64,000 nt of DNA, taken from assembly GCF_000522985.1 (NCBI RefSeq), contig NZ_CP007128.1:1720220-1784219 (forward strand). The letters are read 5' to 3'. The stretch comes from Gemmatirosa kalamazoonensis (GTDB lineage Bacteria > Gemmatimonadota > Gemmatimonadetes > Gemmatimonadales > Gemmatimonadaceae). The notes below the pieces were generated by a model. It was not told the DNA's origin. It ran no database searches and saw only the letters and a list, made by a program, of their open reading frames with translations. The translations under genes and the position numbers were made by a program. Shown one piece after another: positions 17,748-27,519 of this stretch (within the stretch, counting starts at the first letter, position 1; every line of letters begins with the position of its first letter).

Positions 17748-19787
17748 TCACGCTTTCCGTGCGAGGGACGCGGCGGTCTCGACCAGCTTGTCCACCGTGA
17801 TGCCGAGCTCCTTGTACACGGTCTGGTAGGGCGCCGAGGCGCCGAAGCGGGTGAGGCCGAGGACCACGCCGTCGTCGCCGATCCACCGGTACCACGCCAT
17901 CGGGTGCGCGGCCTCGATGGCGACGCGCGGCACGCCGGCCGGCAGCACCTCGGCGATGTACGCGGCGCCCTGGCGGCCGAAGACCTCGAGCGACGGCGCG
18001 CTCACGGCGCGGGCGCGGATCCCCTGGGCGGCGAGCTTCTCGCGCGCCTCGAGGACGAGCGCGACCTCCGAGCCGCTCGAGATCAGCACGACCTCGGGCG
18101 CCCCTCCTTCGCTGTCACCGAGCACGTAGGCGCCGCGGTCGAGCCCCGCGGCGCTCGCGTACTTCGCGCGGTCGATGAAGCCGAGCTTCTGACGCGTCAG
18201 CACGAGCGCGACCGGGCCGTCCGTGTGCTTCAGCGCGAAGCGCCACGCCTCCGCCGTCTCGTTCGCGTCGGCGGGCCGGATGACGGTCATGTTCGGGATC
18301 GAGCGGAGCGACACGAGCTGCTCGATCGGCTGGTGCGTGGGCCCGTCCTCGCCGAGCCCGATGGAGTCGTGCGTGTAGACGTAGACGAGGTGCCGGTGCA
18401 TGAACGCGGCGAGGCGCACCGACGGCTTCATGTAGTCGGAGAAGATGAGGAACGTCGCGCCGTACGGGATGATCCCGCCGTGCAGCGCCATGCCGTTCAT
18501 GATGCCGCCCATGCCGTGCTCGCGGATGCCCCAGTGGAAGTTCCGCCCCGCGTGGTCGTTAGGCCCGAACGCGCCGGAGCCCTTCAGCAGCGTGTTCGTC
18601 GACGGCGCGAGGTCGGCGCTGCCGCCGATCAGCTCCGGGACCTTCGCGGCGATCGCGTTCAGCACGATGCCGCTCGCGGCGCGGCTGGCGACGTTGCCGT
18701 TCTCCGCGGTGAAGCTCGGGATCGCGTCCTGCCAGCCGGCGGGGAGCTCGCCGCGCCAGCGCCGGTCGAACTCCGCGATGAGATCCGGATGCGCGGCGGC
18801 GTACGCGTTGCGCTTCCGCTCCCACTCCGCCTGCAGCTCGGCGCCGCGCGGGATCGCCTTGCGCCACTCGGCGAGCGCCTCGTCGGGAACGAAGAACGGC
18901 TCCGTCGACGGCCAGCCGAGGTTCTGCTTCGTGAGCTTGACCTCCTCCTCGCCGAGCGCCTCGCCGTGCGCCTTCGCCGTGCCGGCCTTGTGCGGGCTGC
19001 CGTAGCCGATGACGGTCTTGCACACGATCATCGACGGGCGGTCGGGCTCTCCCTTCGCCGCGTGGATCGCGCGGTCGACGGCGTCGAGGTCGTTCACGTC
19101 GTCGATGTGCTGCACGTGCCAGCCGTACGCCTCGAAGCGCTTGCCGGCGTCGTCGCTGTACGCGAGGTCGGTCGAGCCGTCGATCGTGATCTTGTTGTCG
19201 TCGTAGAAGCCGATGAGCTTCCCGAGCCGGTTGTGCCCCGCGAACGACGACGCCTCGTGGGAGATCCCCTCCATGAGATCGCCGTCGCTGCAGATGAAGT
19301 ACGTGTGGTGGTCGACGAGCCGCGCGTCGTCGCGGTTGAACACGGCGGCGAGATGCGCCTCCGCGACCGCGAAGCCGACCGCGTTCGCGACGCCCTGGCC
19401 TAACGGACCCGTCGTCGTCTCGACGCCCGGCGTGTAGGAGTACTCGGGATGGCCCGGCGTCTTGCTCTCCCACTGCCGGAACTGCTTCAGGTCGTCGAGC
19501 GTGAGGTCGTAGCCGCTGAGATAGAGCAGCGAGTAGAGCAGCATCGACGCATGGCCGCACGACAGCACGAAGCGGTCGCGGTCGGGCCATCCCGGATCGA
19601 CCGGGTTGTGCCGCAGGTGGCGCGTCCACAGCACGTAGGCGAGCGGCGCGAGGGCCATCGGCGTGCCGGGGTGCCCCGACTCGGCCTTCTGCACGGCATC
19701 CATCGCGAGCGTGCGGATGGTGTTGATGCAGAGCTGCTCGAGCGCGGCGTCGGTCGTCGGCGTCTGGGGCGTGGTGGCGGTGGCCAC
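17748..19787 (-). CDS. tkt: Transketolase
   Basis: A 679-aa full-length enzyme that exchanges two-carbon ketol units in the pentose phosphate pathway with thiamine diphosphate. Thiamine-diphosphate motif: [17 protein letters not shown]; substrate His positions in [10 protein letters not shown] and [12 protein letters not shown]; pyrimidine domain with [13 protein letters not shown] and [15 protein letters not shown]-terminal domain intact. GTG 19787 is preferred because conserved sequence begins about 15 residues later; TTG 19859 would add 24 proline-rich residues. It is monocistronic, and its 3' end abuts a palindrome. Confidence 0.96.
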   Translation of the reverse strand: MATATTPQTPTTDAALEQLCINTIRTLAMDAVQKAESGHPGTPMALAPLAYVLWTRHLRHNPVDPGWPDRDRFVLSCGHASMLLYSLLYLSGYDLTLDDLKQFRQWESKTPGHPEYSYTPGVETTTGPLGQGVANAVGFAVAEAHLAAVFNRDDARLVDHHTYFICSDGDLMEGISHEASSFAGHNRLGKLIGFYDDNKITIDGSTDLAYSDDAGKRFEAYGWHVQHIDDVNDLDAVDRAIHAAKGEPDRPSMIVCKTVIGYGSPHKAGTAKAHGEALGEEEVKLTKQNLGWPSTEPFFVPDEALAEWRKAIPRGAELQAEWERKRNAYAAAHPDLIAEFDRRWRGELPAGWQDAIPSFTAENGNVASRAASGIVLNAIAAKVPELIGGSADLAPSTNTLLKGSGAFGPNDHAGRNFHWGIREHGMGGIMNGMALHGGIIPYGATFLIFSDYMKPSVRLAAFMHRHLVYVYTHDSIGLGEDGPTHQPIEQLVSLRSIPNMTVIRPADANETAEAWRFALKHTDGPVALVLTRQKLGFIDRAKYASAAGLDRGAYVLGDSEGGAPEVVLISSGSEVALVLEAREKLAAQGIRARAVSAPSLEVFGRQGAAYIAEVLPAGVPRVAIEAAHPMAWYRWIGDDGVVLGLTRFGASAPYQTVYKELGITVDKLVETAASLARKA

Positions 19788-20006
19788 GGGCGTATCGGGT
19801 TCGGGGATCTCCCACGGGGAGCGCGACGCCCCGCGCGGCGCGGGGGCGGAACGGTCCAAAGTTAATGCGCCCGGCGCGGGGGTCGTGAGAATCGGCGGGC
19901 CCCCGGCGCGTTTCTCGGACGCCCTCTTCTCGCGGCCTCAACCTGGAGCGCCCCGTGCCCCGCACCCGAGGGCGCATCTGGTGACCCCTCGAACCCGGAG
20001 CGCACG

Positions 20007-20501
20007 ATGACACGACTCACGATCCCACTCGCGGCGCTGCTGCTCGCCACCGGCACGACCGTCGGCGCGCAGCCGGTGCAGAAGGCGCAGCCGCCGGTCG
20101 GCCCGACGTTCCGGGTGCTCTCCACGCAGGCCACCACGCAGGAGTCGCCTGCCGTGCAGGGCATCCTCGCGCGGGTGCGCGCGCGCTTCACGAGCGACGC
20201 CGCGTTCTCGCGGCGCGTCAACGACGCGATCGCGCGTCGCGATTTCGCCGGCGCGCGCAAGCTCGTCGCCACCGTCGCGCAGCTGCCCGACACGCAGATC
20301 GTCATCGGCGTGCCGACGCGGTCCGGGGCGCGTCGCGAGAGGCGAGGGCTCGTGCGCTTCGCCTCGTACGAGCACGCCGCGGCCGCGGCGTTCAACCCGT
20401 TCTACATCCTGATCACGACGGAGAACCACGCGATCTGCTTCGGGCTCTCGGCCACGTGCATCGACGCGATTCGGAAGGCCGGCTACGAGCCGAACGTGTG
20501 A
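20007..20501 (+). CDS. Secreted protein of unknown family (paralogue 1)
   Basis: A 164-aa protein with a signal peptide (MTRLTIPLAALLLATGTTVGAQ). The mature part shares with its downstream neighbour the order FRVLSTQATTQESPAVQ, RFTSDAAFSRRVNDAIARRDFAGA, RFASYEHAAAAAFNPFYILI and a C-terminal pair of Cys (CFGLSATC). The Cys pair could form a disulphide or bind metal. I do not recognise the family. Co-directional with the paralogue 32 bp downstream, likely one transcript. Confidence 0.78.
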   Translation: MTRLTIPLAALLLATGTTVGAQPVQKAQPPVGPTFRVLSTQATTQESPAVQGILARVRARFTSDAAFSRRVNDAIARRDFAGARKLVATVAQLPDTQIVIGVPTRSGARRERRGLVRFASYEHAAAAAFNPFYILITTENHAICFGLSATCIDAIRKAGYEPNV

Positions 20502-20533
20502 CCGCTCGACCACCACTCCACCCGGAGGCATCC

Positions 20534-21052
20534 ATGCTGGCTCGAATTCGAGGGTCACTCTGTGCCGCGCTGCTCGGCGCGGCCGGCGCGCTCGGCGCGC
20601 AGCCCGTGCCGAAGGCGCCACCCGCGGCACCGAGCTTCCAGGTGCTGCATTCGTTCGCCACGCCGTCGGAGAGCCCGCAGGTGCAGGCAGTGATCGCGCG
20701 GCTCCGCACGGAGTTCACGGCCGACGCCGCGTTCACGAAGCGGCTCGACGCCGCGCTCACGCGCCGCGACTTCGCGAGCGCCGCGTCGATCGTGGGAGCG
20801 GCCACCCAACTGCAGGGCGTGCAGGTCGTCGTCGCGGCTCTCGCGCGCACGGGCGCGCGGGTCGAGCGGCGCGGCCACCGTGCGGGAATCGCACGCTTCG
20901 CGTCGTACACGCCGAGCGAAGCGTGGCGGTTCAATCCGTTCTGGCTGATCGTCGGCAGCGGGAAGCATGTGTACTGCATCGGCATCGGGTCGAACGGAAA
21001 GAAGGAATGCCACGACGCGCTGATCCAGGCCGGCTACACGCCGCTGACGTGA
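20534..21052 (+). CDS. Secreted protein of unknown family (paralogue 2)
   Basis: A 172-aa protein. Signal peptide MLARIRGSLCAALLGAAGALGAQ, then the same layout as paralogue 1: FQVLHSFATPSESPQVQ, EFTADAAFTKRLDAALTRRDFASA, IARFASYTPSEAWRFNPFWLIV and a C-terminal CIGIGSNGKKEC. ATG 20534 follows a GGAGG ribosome site at 20524. The two genes are an old tandem duplication (roughly 40 % identical by eye). The conserved part with its FNPF motif may be a small exported binding module. Confidence 0.78.
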   Translation: MLARIRGSLCAALLGAAGALGAQPVPKAPPAAPSFQVLHSFATPSESPQVQAVIARLRTEFTADAAFTKRLDAALTRRDFASAASIVGAATQLQGVQVVVAALARTGARVERRGHRAGIARFASYTPSEAWRFNPFWLIVGSGKHVYCIGIGSNGKKECHDALIQAGYTPLT

Positions 21053-21138
21053 GGGGCGCCCGGCGAGCCATCGCGTGACAGCCGGGGCGCGGTGCCGCCA
21101 ACTAGATTTCGACTCGGATTCCCGACTCCGAGGCCCCG

Positions 21139-22428
21139 ATGACTCTAGTTGACGCGCTCCCGACCGCTCCCCGTCTCTCCCGCGTCGCCGACCGATTGTA
21201 CGGCTCGCAGATCCTCGGCATCGCCGCCGAGATCCGCGCCATGGTCGCGGCGGGAGCGTCGGTCTGCAATCTCACCGTCGGCGACTTCGCGCCGGCCGAG
21301 TTCCGCATCCCGAAGGGGCTCGAGCGGCGCATCACGGACGCGCTGGCGCGCGGCGAGACGAACTACCCGCCGTCGAACGGGATGCCGGCGCTGCGCGAGG
21401 CGGTGTCCACGCTCTACCGCGAGCGCCTGGGCCTCGCGGTGGACCCGGCGAGCGTGGTCGTGTGCGGCGGGTCGCGGCCGGCGATCTACGCGGCGTACCG
21501 CTGCGTGGTCGATCCGGGCGACAAGGTGGTGTATCCGACGCCGTCGTGGAACAACGACGCGTACGTGATCCTCGCCGACGCCGACGGCGAGGTGGTGGAC
21601 TGCGACGCGTCGACGGCCTTCCTGCCGACGCGCGCCACGCTGGAGCGCGCGGTACGCGGCGCGCGACTGCTCGCGCTCAACTCGCCGCTCAATCCCGCGG
21701 GCACGGCGTTCGACGCGGAATCGTTAGGCGACATCTGCGACCTGGTGCTGGAGGAGAACGCGCGGCGCGCCGCGTCGGGGGAACGGCCGCTGTACGTGAT
21801 GTACGACCAGGTGTACTGGATGCTGACGTTCGGCGGGCTCCGGCACGTGAGCCCGGTGGGACTGCGGCCGGAGATGGCGCGCTACACGATCTTCGTCGAC
21901 GGCGTGTCGAAGGCGCTCGCGGCGACGGGGCTGCGCGTGGGCTGGGTGGTGCCGCCGGCGGACCTCGCCGGGAAGTTCTCCGACTTCCTCGGCCACGTCG
22001 GCGCGTGGGCGCCGCGGGCGGAGCAGGTGGCGGTGGCCGACTTCCTCCGCGCGCCGGCGGAGCTCGACGCGTTCGCGGCCGAGATCCGCGCCGGCGTGGA
22101 GGCGCGGCTCGACGCGCTGCACGACGGGCTCGCCGCGTTAGGCGCGCGCGGGCTGCCGGTGGAGGCGAGCCGGCCGATGGGGGCGATCTACCTGAGCGCG
22201 CGCTTCATGCTCAACGGCCGCCGCACCCCGGAGGGCGCGACGCTCGGGTCGAACGAGGACATCCGCCGCTATCTGTTAGGCGCGGCGGGGCTCGCGCTCG
22301 TGCCGTTCCAGGCGTTCGGCGTCGCGCGCGACGACGGGTGGTTCCGGCTGTCGGTGGGCGCCGTGTCGTTAGGCGAGATCGCGGCCGTGCTGCCGAGGCT
22401 CGAAACGGCGATTCGCGCGATAGGCTGA
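21139..22428 (+). CDS. Pyridoxal-phosphate aminotransferase, class I/II
   Basis: A 429-aa fold-type I PLP enzyme. Seen: NLTVGDFAPAEFRIP, NYPPSNGMPALREAV, the cofactor-contact CGGSRPAIYAAY, LALNSPLNPAGT, YVMYDQVYW and the catalytic Lys in FVDGVSKALAATGLRVGW; the C-terminal domain reads LVPFQAFGVARDDGWFRLSVG. It should move an amino group between an amino acid and a 2-oxo acid; the donor is not predictable. Four GTTAGGC motifs lie in the gene, each read as Leu-Gly (TTA-GGC). It converges on the beta-barrel gene across an imperfect palindrome. Confidence 0.92.
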   Translation: MTLVDALPTAPRLSRVADRLYGSQILGIAAEIRAMVAAGASVCNLTVGDFAPAEFRIPKGLERRITDALARGETNYPPSNGMPALREAVSTLYRERLGLAVDPASVVVCGGSRPAIYAAYRCVVDPGDKVVYPTPSWNNDAYVILADADGEVVDCDASTAFLPTRATLERAVRGARLLALNSPLNPAGTAFDAESLGDICDLVLEENARRAASGERPLYVMYDQVYWMLTFGGLRHVSPVGLRPEMARYTIFVDGVSKALAATGLRVGWVVPPADLAGKFSDFLGHVGAWAPRAEQVAVADFLRAPAELDAFAAEIRAGVEARLDALHDGLAALGARGLPVEASRPMGAIYLSARFMLNGRRTPEGATLGSNEDIRRYLLGAAGLALVPFQAFGVARDDGWFRLSVGAVSLGEIAAVLPRLETAIRAIG

Positions 22429-22535
22429 CGGCGGCTCGAGGCGAGTACTTCCGGGGATCCGGAGGCGATGTCGAAGATCTCGAGATCCGTTCGAATCGCC
22501 TCTGGATCCCCATTCGTCCTCGTCTCGCACCGCCG
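22429..22535. repeat. Imperfect palindrome between convergent genes
   Basis: The arms 22429-22469 and 22495-22535 are inverse complements at about 31 of 41 positions, including GGGGATCC and GAGGCGAT. The centre holds the perfect 12-mer GATCTCGAGATC (22476-22487). It begins at the base after the aminotransferase stop and ends shortly before the converging gene. Confidence 0.78.
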
Positions 22536-22550
22536 TCACTCATCGGCGTG

Positions 22551-23216
22551 TCAGAACGTCAGCCCGAACGCCACCGGGAACGACTGGATGGACTTCGTGT
22601 CCACGAACCCCTTGCCCCGCGTGTAGACGTTCTGCAGGCGCGTCTCCACGAACCCGTCGATGGGGCCGAGCTTGAACGCGATCCCCGCGCCGCCGTCGAC
22701 GCCGAAGTTCGTGCTGGTGAGCGTCTTGTCGAGCGCCGCGGCGGTCGTGCCGCCGGTGGCGACGCTCGTCGCCGAGGCCTGCAGCGCGTCGCGCACGTTG
22801 AACGCGCCGACGCCGGCGAGCACGTACGGGCGCACGGGCCCGTGCAGCAGGTTGAGGCGCATGCCGGCGACGCCGTCGAGCAGCGTGCGCGCGCCGTCGA
22901 GCGCGCCGACGCTCGACGCGGTGGTGCCCGTGGTGCCCGTGGTCGGCTTCGCGAACTGCATGTGCGCGTAGTCGACGTTCAGGCGCAGCGCCGGCAGGCC
23001 GCCGGGGAGCTTGAGCAGCGCGAACGCCTGCCCGTGCAGGCCGGTCTCGAGCGCGCGCGCCGTGTTGCCGGTGCGCGGGATCACGACGCCGCCGGCGATG
23101 CCGAGGCGGAGCGGACGCTCGCTCGCGGGCGAGCGCATGGGCGACTGCGCGGCGGCGCGCGCGACGGGAACGGCGGCGACGAGCGTGAGGGCGGCGAGAC
23201 GGAAGCGCGTGGACAT
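22551..23216 (-). CDS. Outer-membrane beta-barrel-like secreted protein
   Basis: A 221-aa protein with signal peptide MSTRFRLAALTLVAAVPVARA. The mature chain alternates amphipathic strands: RLGIAGGVVIPRTG, LRLNVDYAHMQF, VAGMRLNLLHGPVRPYVLAGVGAFNV, FGVDGGAGIAFKLG, and a terminal aromatic FGLTF. A C-terminal Phe is the usual signal for outer-membrane insertion. It resembles small eight-strand OmpA/OmpW-like barrels of Gemmatimonadota. Function is unknown. Confidence 0.8.
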   Translation of the reverse strand: MSTRFRLAALTLVAAVPVARAAAQSPMRSPASERPLRLGIAGGVVIPRTGNTARALETGLHGQAFALLKLPGGLPALRLNVDYAHMQFAKPTTGTTGTTASSVGALDGARTLLDGVAGMRLNLLHGPVRPYVLAGVGAFNVRDALQASATSVATGGTTAAALDKTLTSTNFGVDGGAGIAFKLGPIDGFVETRLQNVYTRGKGFVDTKSIQSFPVAFGLTF

Positions 23217-23265
23217 CGGGAGGATTCTCCGGAAGGATTCGTGGGTGGAAGTCCGACTAACGGGC

Positions 23266-24132
23266 CTAACGATCGGCGGGTTTCGTGGCGCGGACGCCAC
23301 GGCGGAGGAGCCCCGTGAGCCCGCCGAACGCCGCGAGGCCGCCGCCGAGCAGCGGGAGCGTCGCGGGCTCCGGCGTGGTGGTCGTGGGGACGATGCGCGT
23401 GATCATCCCCGGCGCGTCGCTCAGGAAGCCGCCGGGCTGGCTGATGTACTCGATCCCCGGGGCGAGCTGCAGCCCGACGTGCAGCGTGTGCGAGAAGTCC
23501 TCGATCGACTGACCCGTCACCCCCACGCCCGACGCGGAGACGCCCATCGAGACGTCCATCGTGTGGACGCAGACCGACGGGCCGGCGGCGAACGCGGGGT
23601 CGCACCAGAGCGGGACCGTCATGAGCTGCCCGACGCGCAGGCCGAGGTTGAACATCATCGGCGTCGGGCCGTTCGAGTCGAGGTAGACAGTGAGTCCGCC
23701 GCTCGTGTTGCCGGTCGCGAAGCCGTCGACCATGAACGTCGCGAAGCTGTACGAGCCGGTGGGCGCGTAGTTGTAGAACGGCACGCCCACCCGGTAGCCG
23801 ACGGTCGCGCGGGCATAGCCGTTCGGCCCCTCGGCGGCGGCGACGGCACCGGCCAGCCCGGTCGTCATGTCGGCGTAGCCCGCGGCGCTCATCGTCGACG
23901 CGGTCCAGCAGGTGGCCCCGGACGGGATGCAGCCGCCGGGGATGTCGAGGCTCGCCGACTCGACCGCCTGGGTCGTCGCGGTCCACGGGTCGTTCTGGAT
24001 GAAATCGGGTCCGGTGTAGATCTGGGTGTAGGCGGTGAAGGGTGGGATGCGGCGGATCTGCGCCGCGGCGGGACGCGGGGCGGCGAGAGCGACGACGGCG
24101 ACGACGGCGGCGGCGGATCGGGCGAGGCGCAT
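23266..24132 (-). CDS. PEP-CTERM-anchored secreted protein
   Basis: A 288-aa protein. Signal peptide MRLARSAAAVVAVVALAAPRPAAA at the N-terminus. The C-terminus is a PEP-CTERM sorting signal: TPEPATLPLLGGGLAAFGGL followed by the arginine cluster LLRRGVRATKPADR. Such signals are recognised by exosortase, usually for exopolysaccharide-associated export. The middle, with several Cys and a Gly/Tyr-rich beta pattern, has no recognised domain. No exosortase gene is in the window, though an exosortase-associated type CPBP protease lies at 49564. It is divergent from the BTAD regulator. Confidence 0.85.
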   Translation of the reverse strand: MRLARSAAAVVAVVALAAPRPAAAQIRRIPPFTAYTQIYTGPDFIQNDPWTATTQAVESASLDIPGGCIPSGATCWTASTMSAAGYADMTTGLAGAVAAAEGPNGYARATVGYRVGVPFYNYAPTGSYSFATFMVDGFATGNTSGGLTVYLDSNGPTPMMFNLGLRVGQLMTVPLWCDPAFAAGPSVCVHTMDVSMGVSASGVGVTGQSIEDFSHTLHVGLQLAPGIEYISQPGGFLSDAPGMITRIVPTTTTPEPATLPLLGGGLAAFGGLTGLLRRGVRATKPADR

Positions 24133-24203
24133 GGCGGTCACGGAGGTGGGGTGGGGCTTGGCAGCGTGCGGTCGAGGCTGCACCGTTCGCGGTGCGGCAT
24201 GCG

Positions 24204-27200
24204 ATGCCCGCCACCCTACGCCGCCACCTCACCGCCACCTCGACCGACCTCAACACGTTGTCGCAGCAGGGTTTCCGCCTCGTCACGCTGGGCCGGCTGG
24301 CGCTCCTCGACCCGGCCGGAGCCGAGGAGCCGACGCTGTCGCGGCGGCGGCGAAAGCTCGCCCTCCTCGCGTTCCTGGCGACGGCCGGCCGGCCGGTCCC
24401 GCGCGAGCGGCTGGTGGAGATGTTCTGGGGCGACGCCGACGAGGAGCGGGCGCGCCACTCGCTCTACGACGCGCTCTCCCACTTCCGCCGGGTGCTCGGC
24501 CGCGACGCGGTGACGGCGCGGCAGGAGGAGGTCGCGCTGAGCACGGACGCCGTGCTGGCCGTCGATTGCGTGGAGCTCGCGCAGGAGGCCCGGTGGGGGC
24601 ATCACGTCGCGGCGGCGCGGCTGTACGCGGGACCGTTCCTCGCCGGCGTGTCGGTGCCGGGCTCCGTGGCGTTCGACCGGTGGCGCGATGGTGAGGAGGA
24701 GCGGCTCGCGGCGCTGTTCGTGCGCAGCTCGAGCGCGGCGTGCGCGGAGCTCGGCCGGCGCGGCGAGTGGACGGAGTGCGCCGCCGTCGCCCGGCGGTGG
24801 GTCGACGCGGACCCGCTCGACGAGGCGGCCGTCGCGGCGCTCATCCGCGCCCTCGACGCCGGCGGCACCGCGGCCGGACGCCGCGCGGCGCTCGTGGCCT
24901 ACGAGCAGCTCGCCGAGTCGCTGCGCGCCTCGCTCGACGTGGACCCGGGGGACGAGGTGCAGCGGTTGGCGGCCGGCGTGCGTGAGCGGCTCGCCACGGG
25001 GACGCCGGCGGTGCTGTCCGACGTGGAGCGGGAGGCCGCGCCGCCGGTGGCCGCGCCGCCGGTCGCCGCGCCGGTGTGGACCACGCCGCCGATCGGGGAC
25101 ACGGCGGAGTTCGCGCTGGAGCCGCTGGGCGCGATCGATGGGACGGACGATGCGGGCGGAGTCGACGCGAGCGGTCGATCGACTCCGACCCCGCCGCTCC
25201 CGCCGCGCGGACCCGCACGCGCGCGTCGCAGGCTGGGCCAGGCGCTGACCGGCATGGCGATCGTGGCGCTGGCGGGGGCCGCGTGGAATGTCGGTGACAG
25301 CTGGGCGGCGCGGCGGCGGGCGGCCGCGTCGACCGACGGGGGCGGCGCCGCGGCGGCGGCGCGGCCGGTCGTCGCGCTCGTCGTCGACGCCGAGGGCGAC
25401 GCGGCGGCCGACTCGTCGCTCCGCTGGGCGGCCGACGCGCTGCTGCGCTCCGTGGACGACGAGCTGTCGCGCGCGACCGACCTCACGGTGCTGCCGCCGG
25501 AGCGGGCGCGCGGGGTGTGGCCCTCTTCCGACTCGACCGCGGAGACCGCCGCGGCGCTCGGCGCGCGGCTCGGCGCGACGCTCGTGGCGCGGGGCATCCT
25601 GCGCCGCGAGCCGGACGGGATGGTGCTCGCGCTGCGCGTGCACGACGTGGGCGCGGGCGGGCGCGTGAGCGTGTCGACGGTGATCGTCGACTCGACCAGC
25701 TTCGGGCTCGCCGATCGCACGGCGGCGCGCATCCTCGCCGCGGCGGGCGCCCGCGGGCCGGGGCTGCACTTCGCCGAGCTGGAGACGGCGAGCGCGGAAG
25801 CGTACGAGCACTACGTGCGCGCGGCGACGCTGAAGGCGGCGCTGCAGGACGGCTGGGTGCAGGAGCTCGACCGTGCGATCGCGATCGACTCGAACTTCGT
25901 GAGCGCGCTGTTCGACCGGTACCTCGCCGCGTATCTGCAGACGGACCCCGCGACCGCGGCGCGGCTGCACGACCGGATGCTGCGCGTGCTCGACCGCGCG
26001 AGCGAGCGCGATCGCCGCATGGTGCTCGCATTCGATGCACACATGGGCGCGCGCCCCGCGGTGAGCGAGGCGCAGTTCCGCGCGGCGGTCGACGCGTACC
26101 CCGACGATCCGCGGAGCTACACGCTGCTCGCGCGCGCGCTGTCGGAGCACGGGAAGTTCGACGAGGCGGAGCGCGTGCTGCGGCGCGTCATCGCGATGGC
26201 CGGCGCGGAGCCTCCCGGCGCGCCGTGCCTGTCGTGCGAGAGCTATCTGCAGCTGCGCGAGACGCAGCTCGCGGCGGGCGACGCCGCGGGGGCGGCGGCG
26301 ACGGCAGCGGAGCTCGCGGCGCGCCACCCGACGATGGCGTCGGCGTGGGAGTCGCTCGCCGACGCGTACACGCGCGCCGGCCGCGCCGACGACGCGCTCG
26401 AGGCGTGGCGCCACACGCTCGCGATGAAGGGCGATACGGTGTTCGCCCGCGCGATGACGGTGCGCACGCTCCTCGTCGCTCGGCGATTCGACGACGCGGA
26501 CACCGTGGTGCGCGCGCTGCTCGCGGCGACGCCGGGCCGCGCCGAGCCGTACGACGTGCGCGCGCTGCTGGAGCGCGAGCGCGGGCAGTTCCGCGCGTCG
26601 CTGCGGTCGGTGGACGAGGCGGTGGCGCGCGCGCACGGCACCATCGGCGTGATGGAGCTCGGCGCGTACGCGCGGCTGCACGACGCGGCGGGGCTCGCGC
26701 GGCTTCAGCGCCGCCTGACACCTCCGATGCCGCCCGCATTGGTGATGCGTCCGCTGGTGGGCCCGGAAGCGCGGGCGTGGGCGTGGTGGCTCGCGCTCGA
26801 CGCCGACGCGCGCGCCGAGTCGGGCGACACGGTGGGGCTGCGCGCGGTGGCCGACTCGCTGGAGCGGGTGGGACGGCTGTCGTACTACGCGCGCGACTGG
26901 GGGCTGCACGACCACGTGCGTGGGCTCCTCGCCGAGCGCGCGGGACGCTGGGACGAGGCGGCGCGCGACTTCGAGCGCGCGATGTACGGCCGCGCGGGAT
27001 GGACGCGCACGAATGCGGAGCTCGCACGCGCCTACCTCGCGTTAGGCAGGCCGGCCGACGCGCTGCGCGTGCTGCGCTGGGCCTGTGCCGCGCCGCTCGA
27101 CGCGATGGGGCGCTACGAGACGCGCACGGAGCTGGACCTGCTCATGGCGCGCGCGTTCGCCGCGGCGGGCACGCGCGACAGCGCGCGAACGTACGCCGGC

Positions 27201-27275
27201 TACGTGCGGGCGGCGTGGGCGCACGCGGATCCGGAGATTCGAGCGCGGCTCGCGGAGCTGCCCGCGGAACCGTAG
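24204..27275 (+). CDS. SARP/BTAD-type transcriptional regulator with membrane segment and TPR domain
   Basis: A 1023-aa protein. Residues about 20-250: winged-helix DNA-binding domain (FRLVTLGRLALLDPAG; RRRRKLALLAFLATAGRPVPRERLVEMFWGD) and a bacterial transcriptional activation domain (BTAD, TPR-like). A hydrophobic segment near 344-365 (LTGMAIVALAGAAWNV) suggests membrane anchoring; the rest, about 390-1023, contains TolB-like and TPR helices. Known relatives include the ToxR/CadC-like one-component transmembrane regulators. ATG 24204 is chosen by domain start. A second gene of the same architecture is at 34194. Targets are unknown. Confidence 0.85.
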   Translation: MPATLRRHLTATSTDLNTLSQQGFRLVTLGRLALLDPAGAEEPTLSRRRRKLALLAFLATAGRPVPRERLVEMFWGDADEERARHSLYDALSHFRRVLGRDAVTARQEEVALSTDAVLAVDCVELAQEARWGHHVAAARLYAGPFLAGVSVPGSVAFDRWRDGEEERLAALFVRSSSAACAELGRRGEWTECAAVARRWVDADPLDEAAVAALIRALDAGGTAAGRRAALVAYEQLAESLRASLDVDPGDEVQRLAAGVRERLATGTPAVLSDVEREAAPPVAAPPVAAPVWTTPPIGDTAEFALEPLGAIDGTDDAGGVDASGRSTPTPPLPPRGPARARRRLGQALTGMAIVALAGAAWNVGDSWAARRRAAASTDGGGAAAAARPVVALVVDAEGDAAADSSLRWAADALLRSVDDELSRATDLTVLPPERARGVWPSSDSTAETAAALGARLGATLVARGILRREPDGMVLALRVHDVGAGGRVSVSTVIVDSTSFGLADRTAARILAAAGARGPGLHFAELETASAEAYEHYVRAATLKAALQDGWVQELDRAIAIDSNFVSALFDRYLAAYLQTDPATAARLHDRMLRVLDRASERDRRMVLAFDAHMGARPAVSEAQFRAAVDAYPDDPRSYTLLARALSEHGKFDEAERVLRRVIAMAGAEPPGAPCLSCESYLQLRETQLAAGDAAGAAATAAELAARHPTMASAWESLADAYTRAGRADDALEAWRHTLAMKGDTVFARAMTVRTLLVARRFDDADTVVRALLAATPGRAEPYDVRALLERERGQFRASLRSVDEAVARAHGTIGVMELGAYARLHDAAGLARLQRRLTPPMPPALVMRPLVGPEARAWAWWLALDADARAESGDTVGLRAVADSLERVGRLSYYARDWGLHDHVRGLLAERAGRWDEAARDFERAMYGRAGWTRTNAELARAYLALGRPADALRVLRWACAAPLDAMGRYETRTELDLLMARAFAAAGTRDSARTYAGYVRAAWAHADPEIRARLAELPAEP

Positions 27276-27289
27276 AGGGCGGGCGCCGT

Positions 27290-27490
27290 GTGTCGGACGG
27301 CGCTCGACAGCGCGGGTGACACTGCGCGATACTGCGCGGGCGATACGGCGCCGATGCTTCGCGACGTTGCGCGAACGACGCGCACCCCGCTGGAGCACGC
27401 GGTACGGCGCCGTCGAGCGGTGTTCGCGTCGCTGGCGCCCCACCGCGCCGTATCGTAAGCGCAGTATCGCCCGCGCCGTCAGCGGCGCCG
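27290..27490. repeat. GATACGGCGC palindromic repeat cluster
   Basis: The spacer before the Tricorn-like gene is made of repeated words such as GATACGGCGC and GATACTGCGC in both orientations, forming long imperfect inverted repeats (for example GCGCGGGCGATAC on the left and GTATCGCCCGCGC on the right). A 22-base stretch starting CGCGGTACGGCGCCGTCGAG (27398-27419) is repeated exactly at 52172-52193. Confidence 0.8.
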
Positions 27491-27519
27491 TGTCAACCGC
27501 AAACCTCACCGTCGTTCCC

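Noticed and set aside
24216-26915. 899-aa minus-strand frame
   Set aside because: Opposite the BTAD regulator; Arg/His-rich shadow frame.
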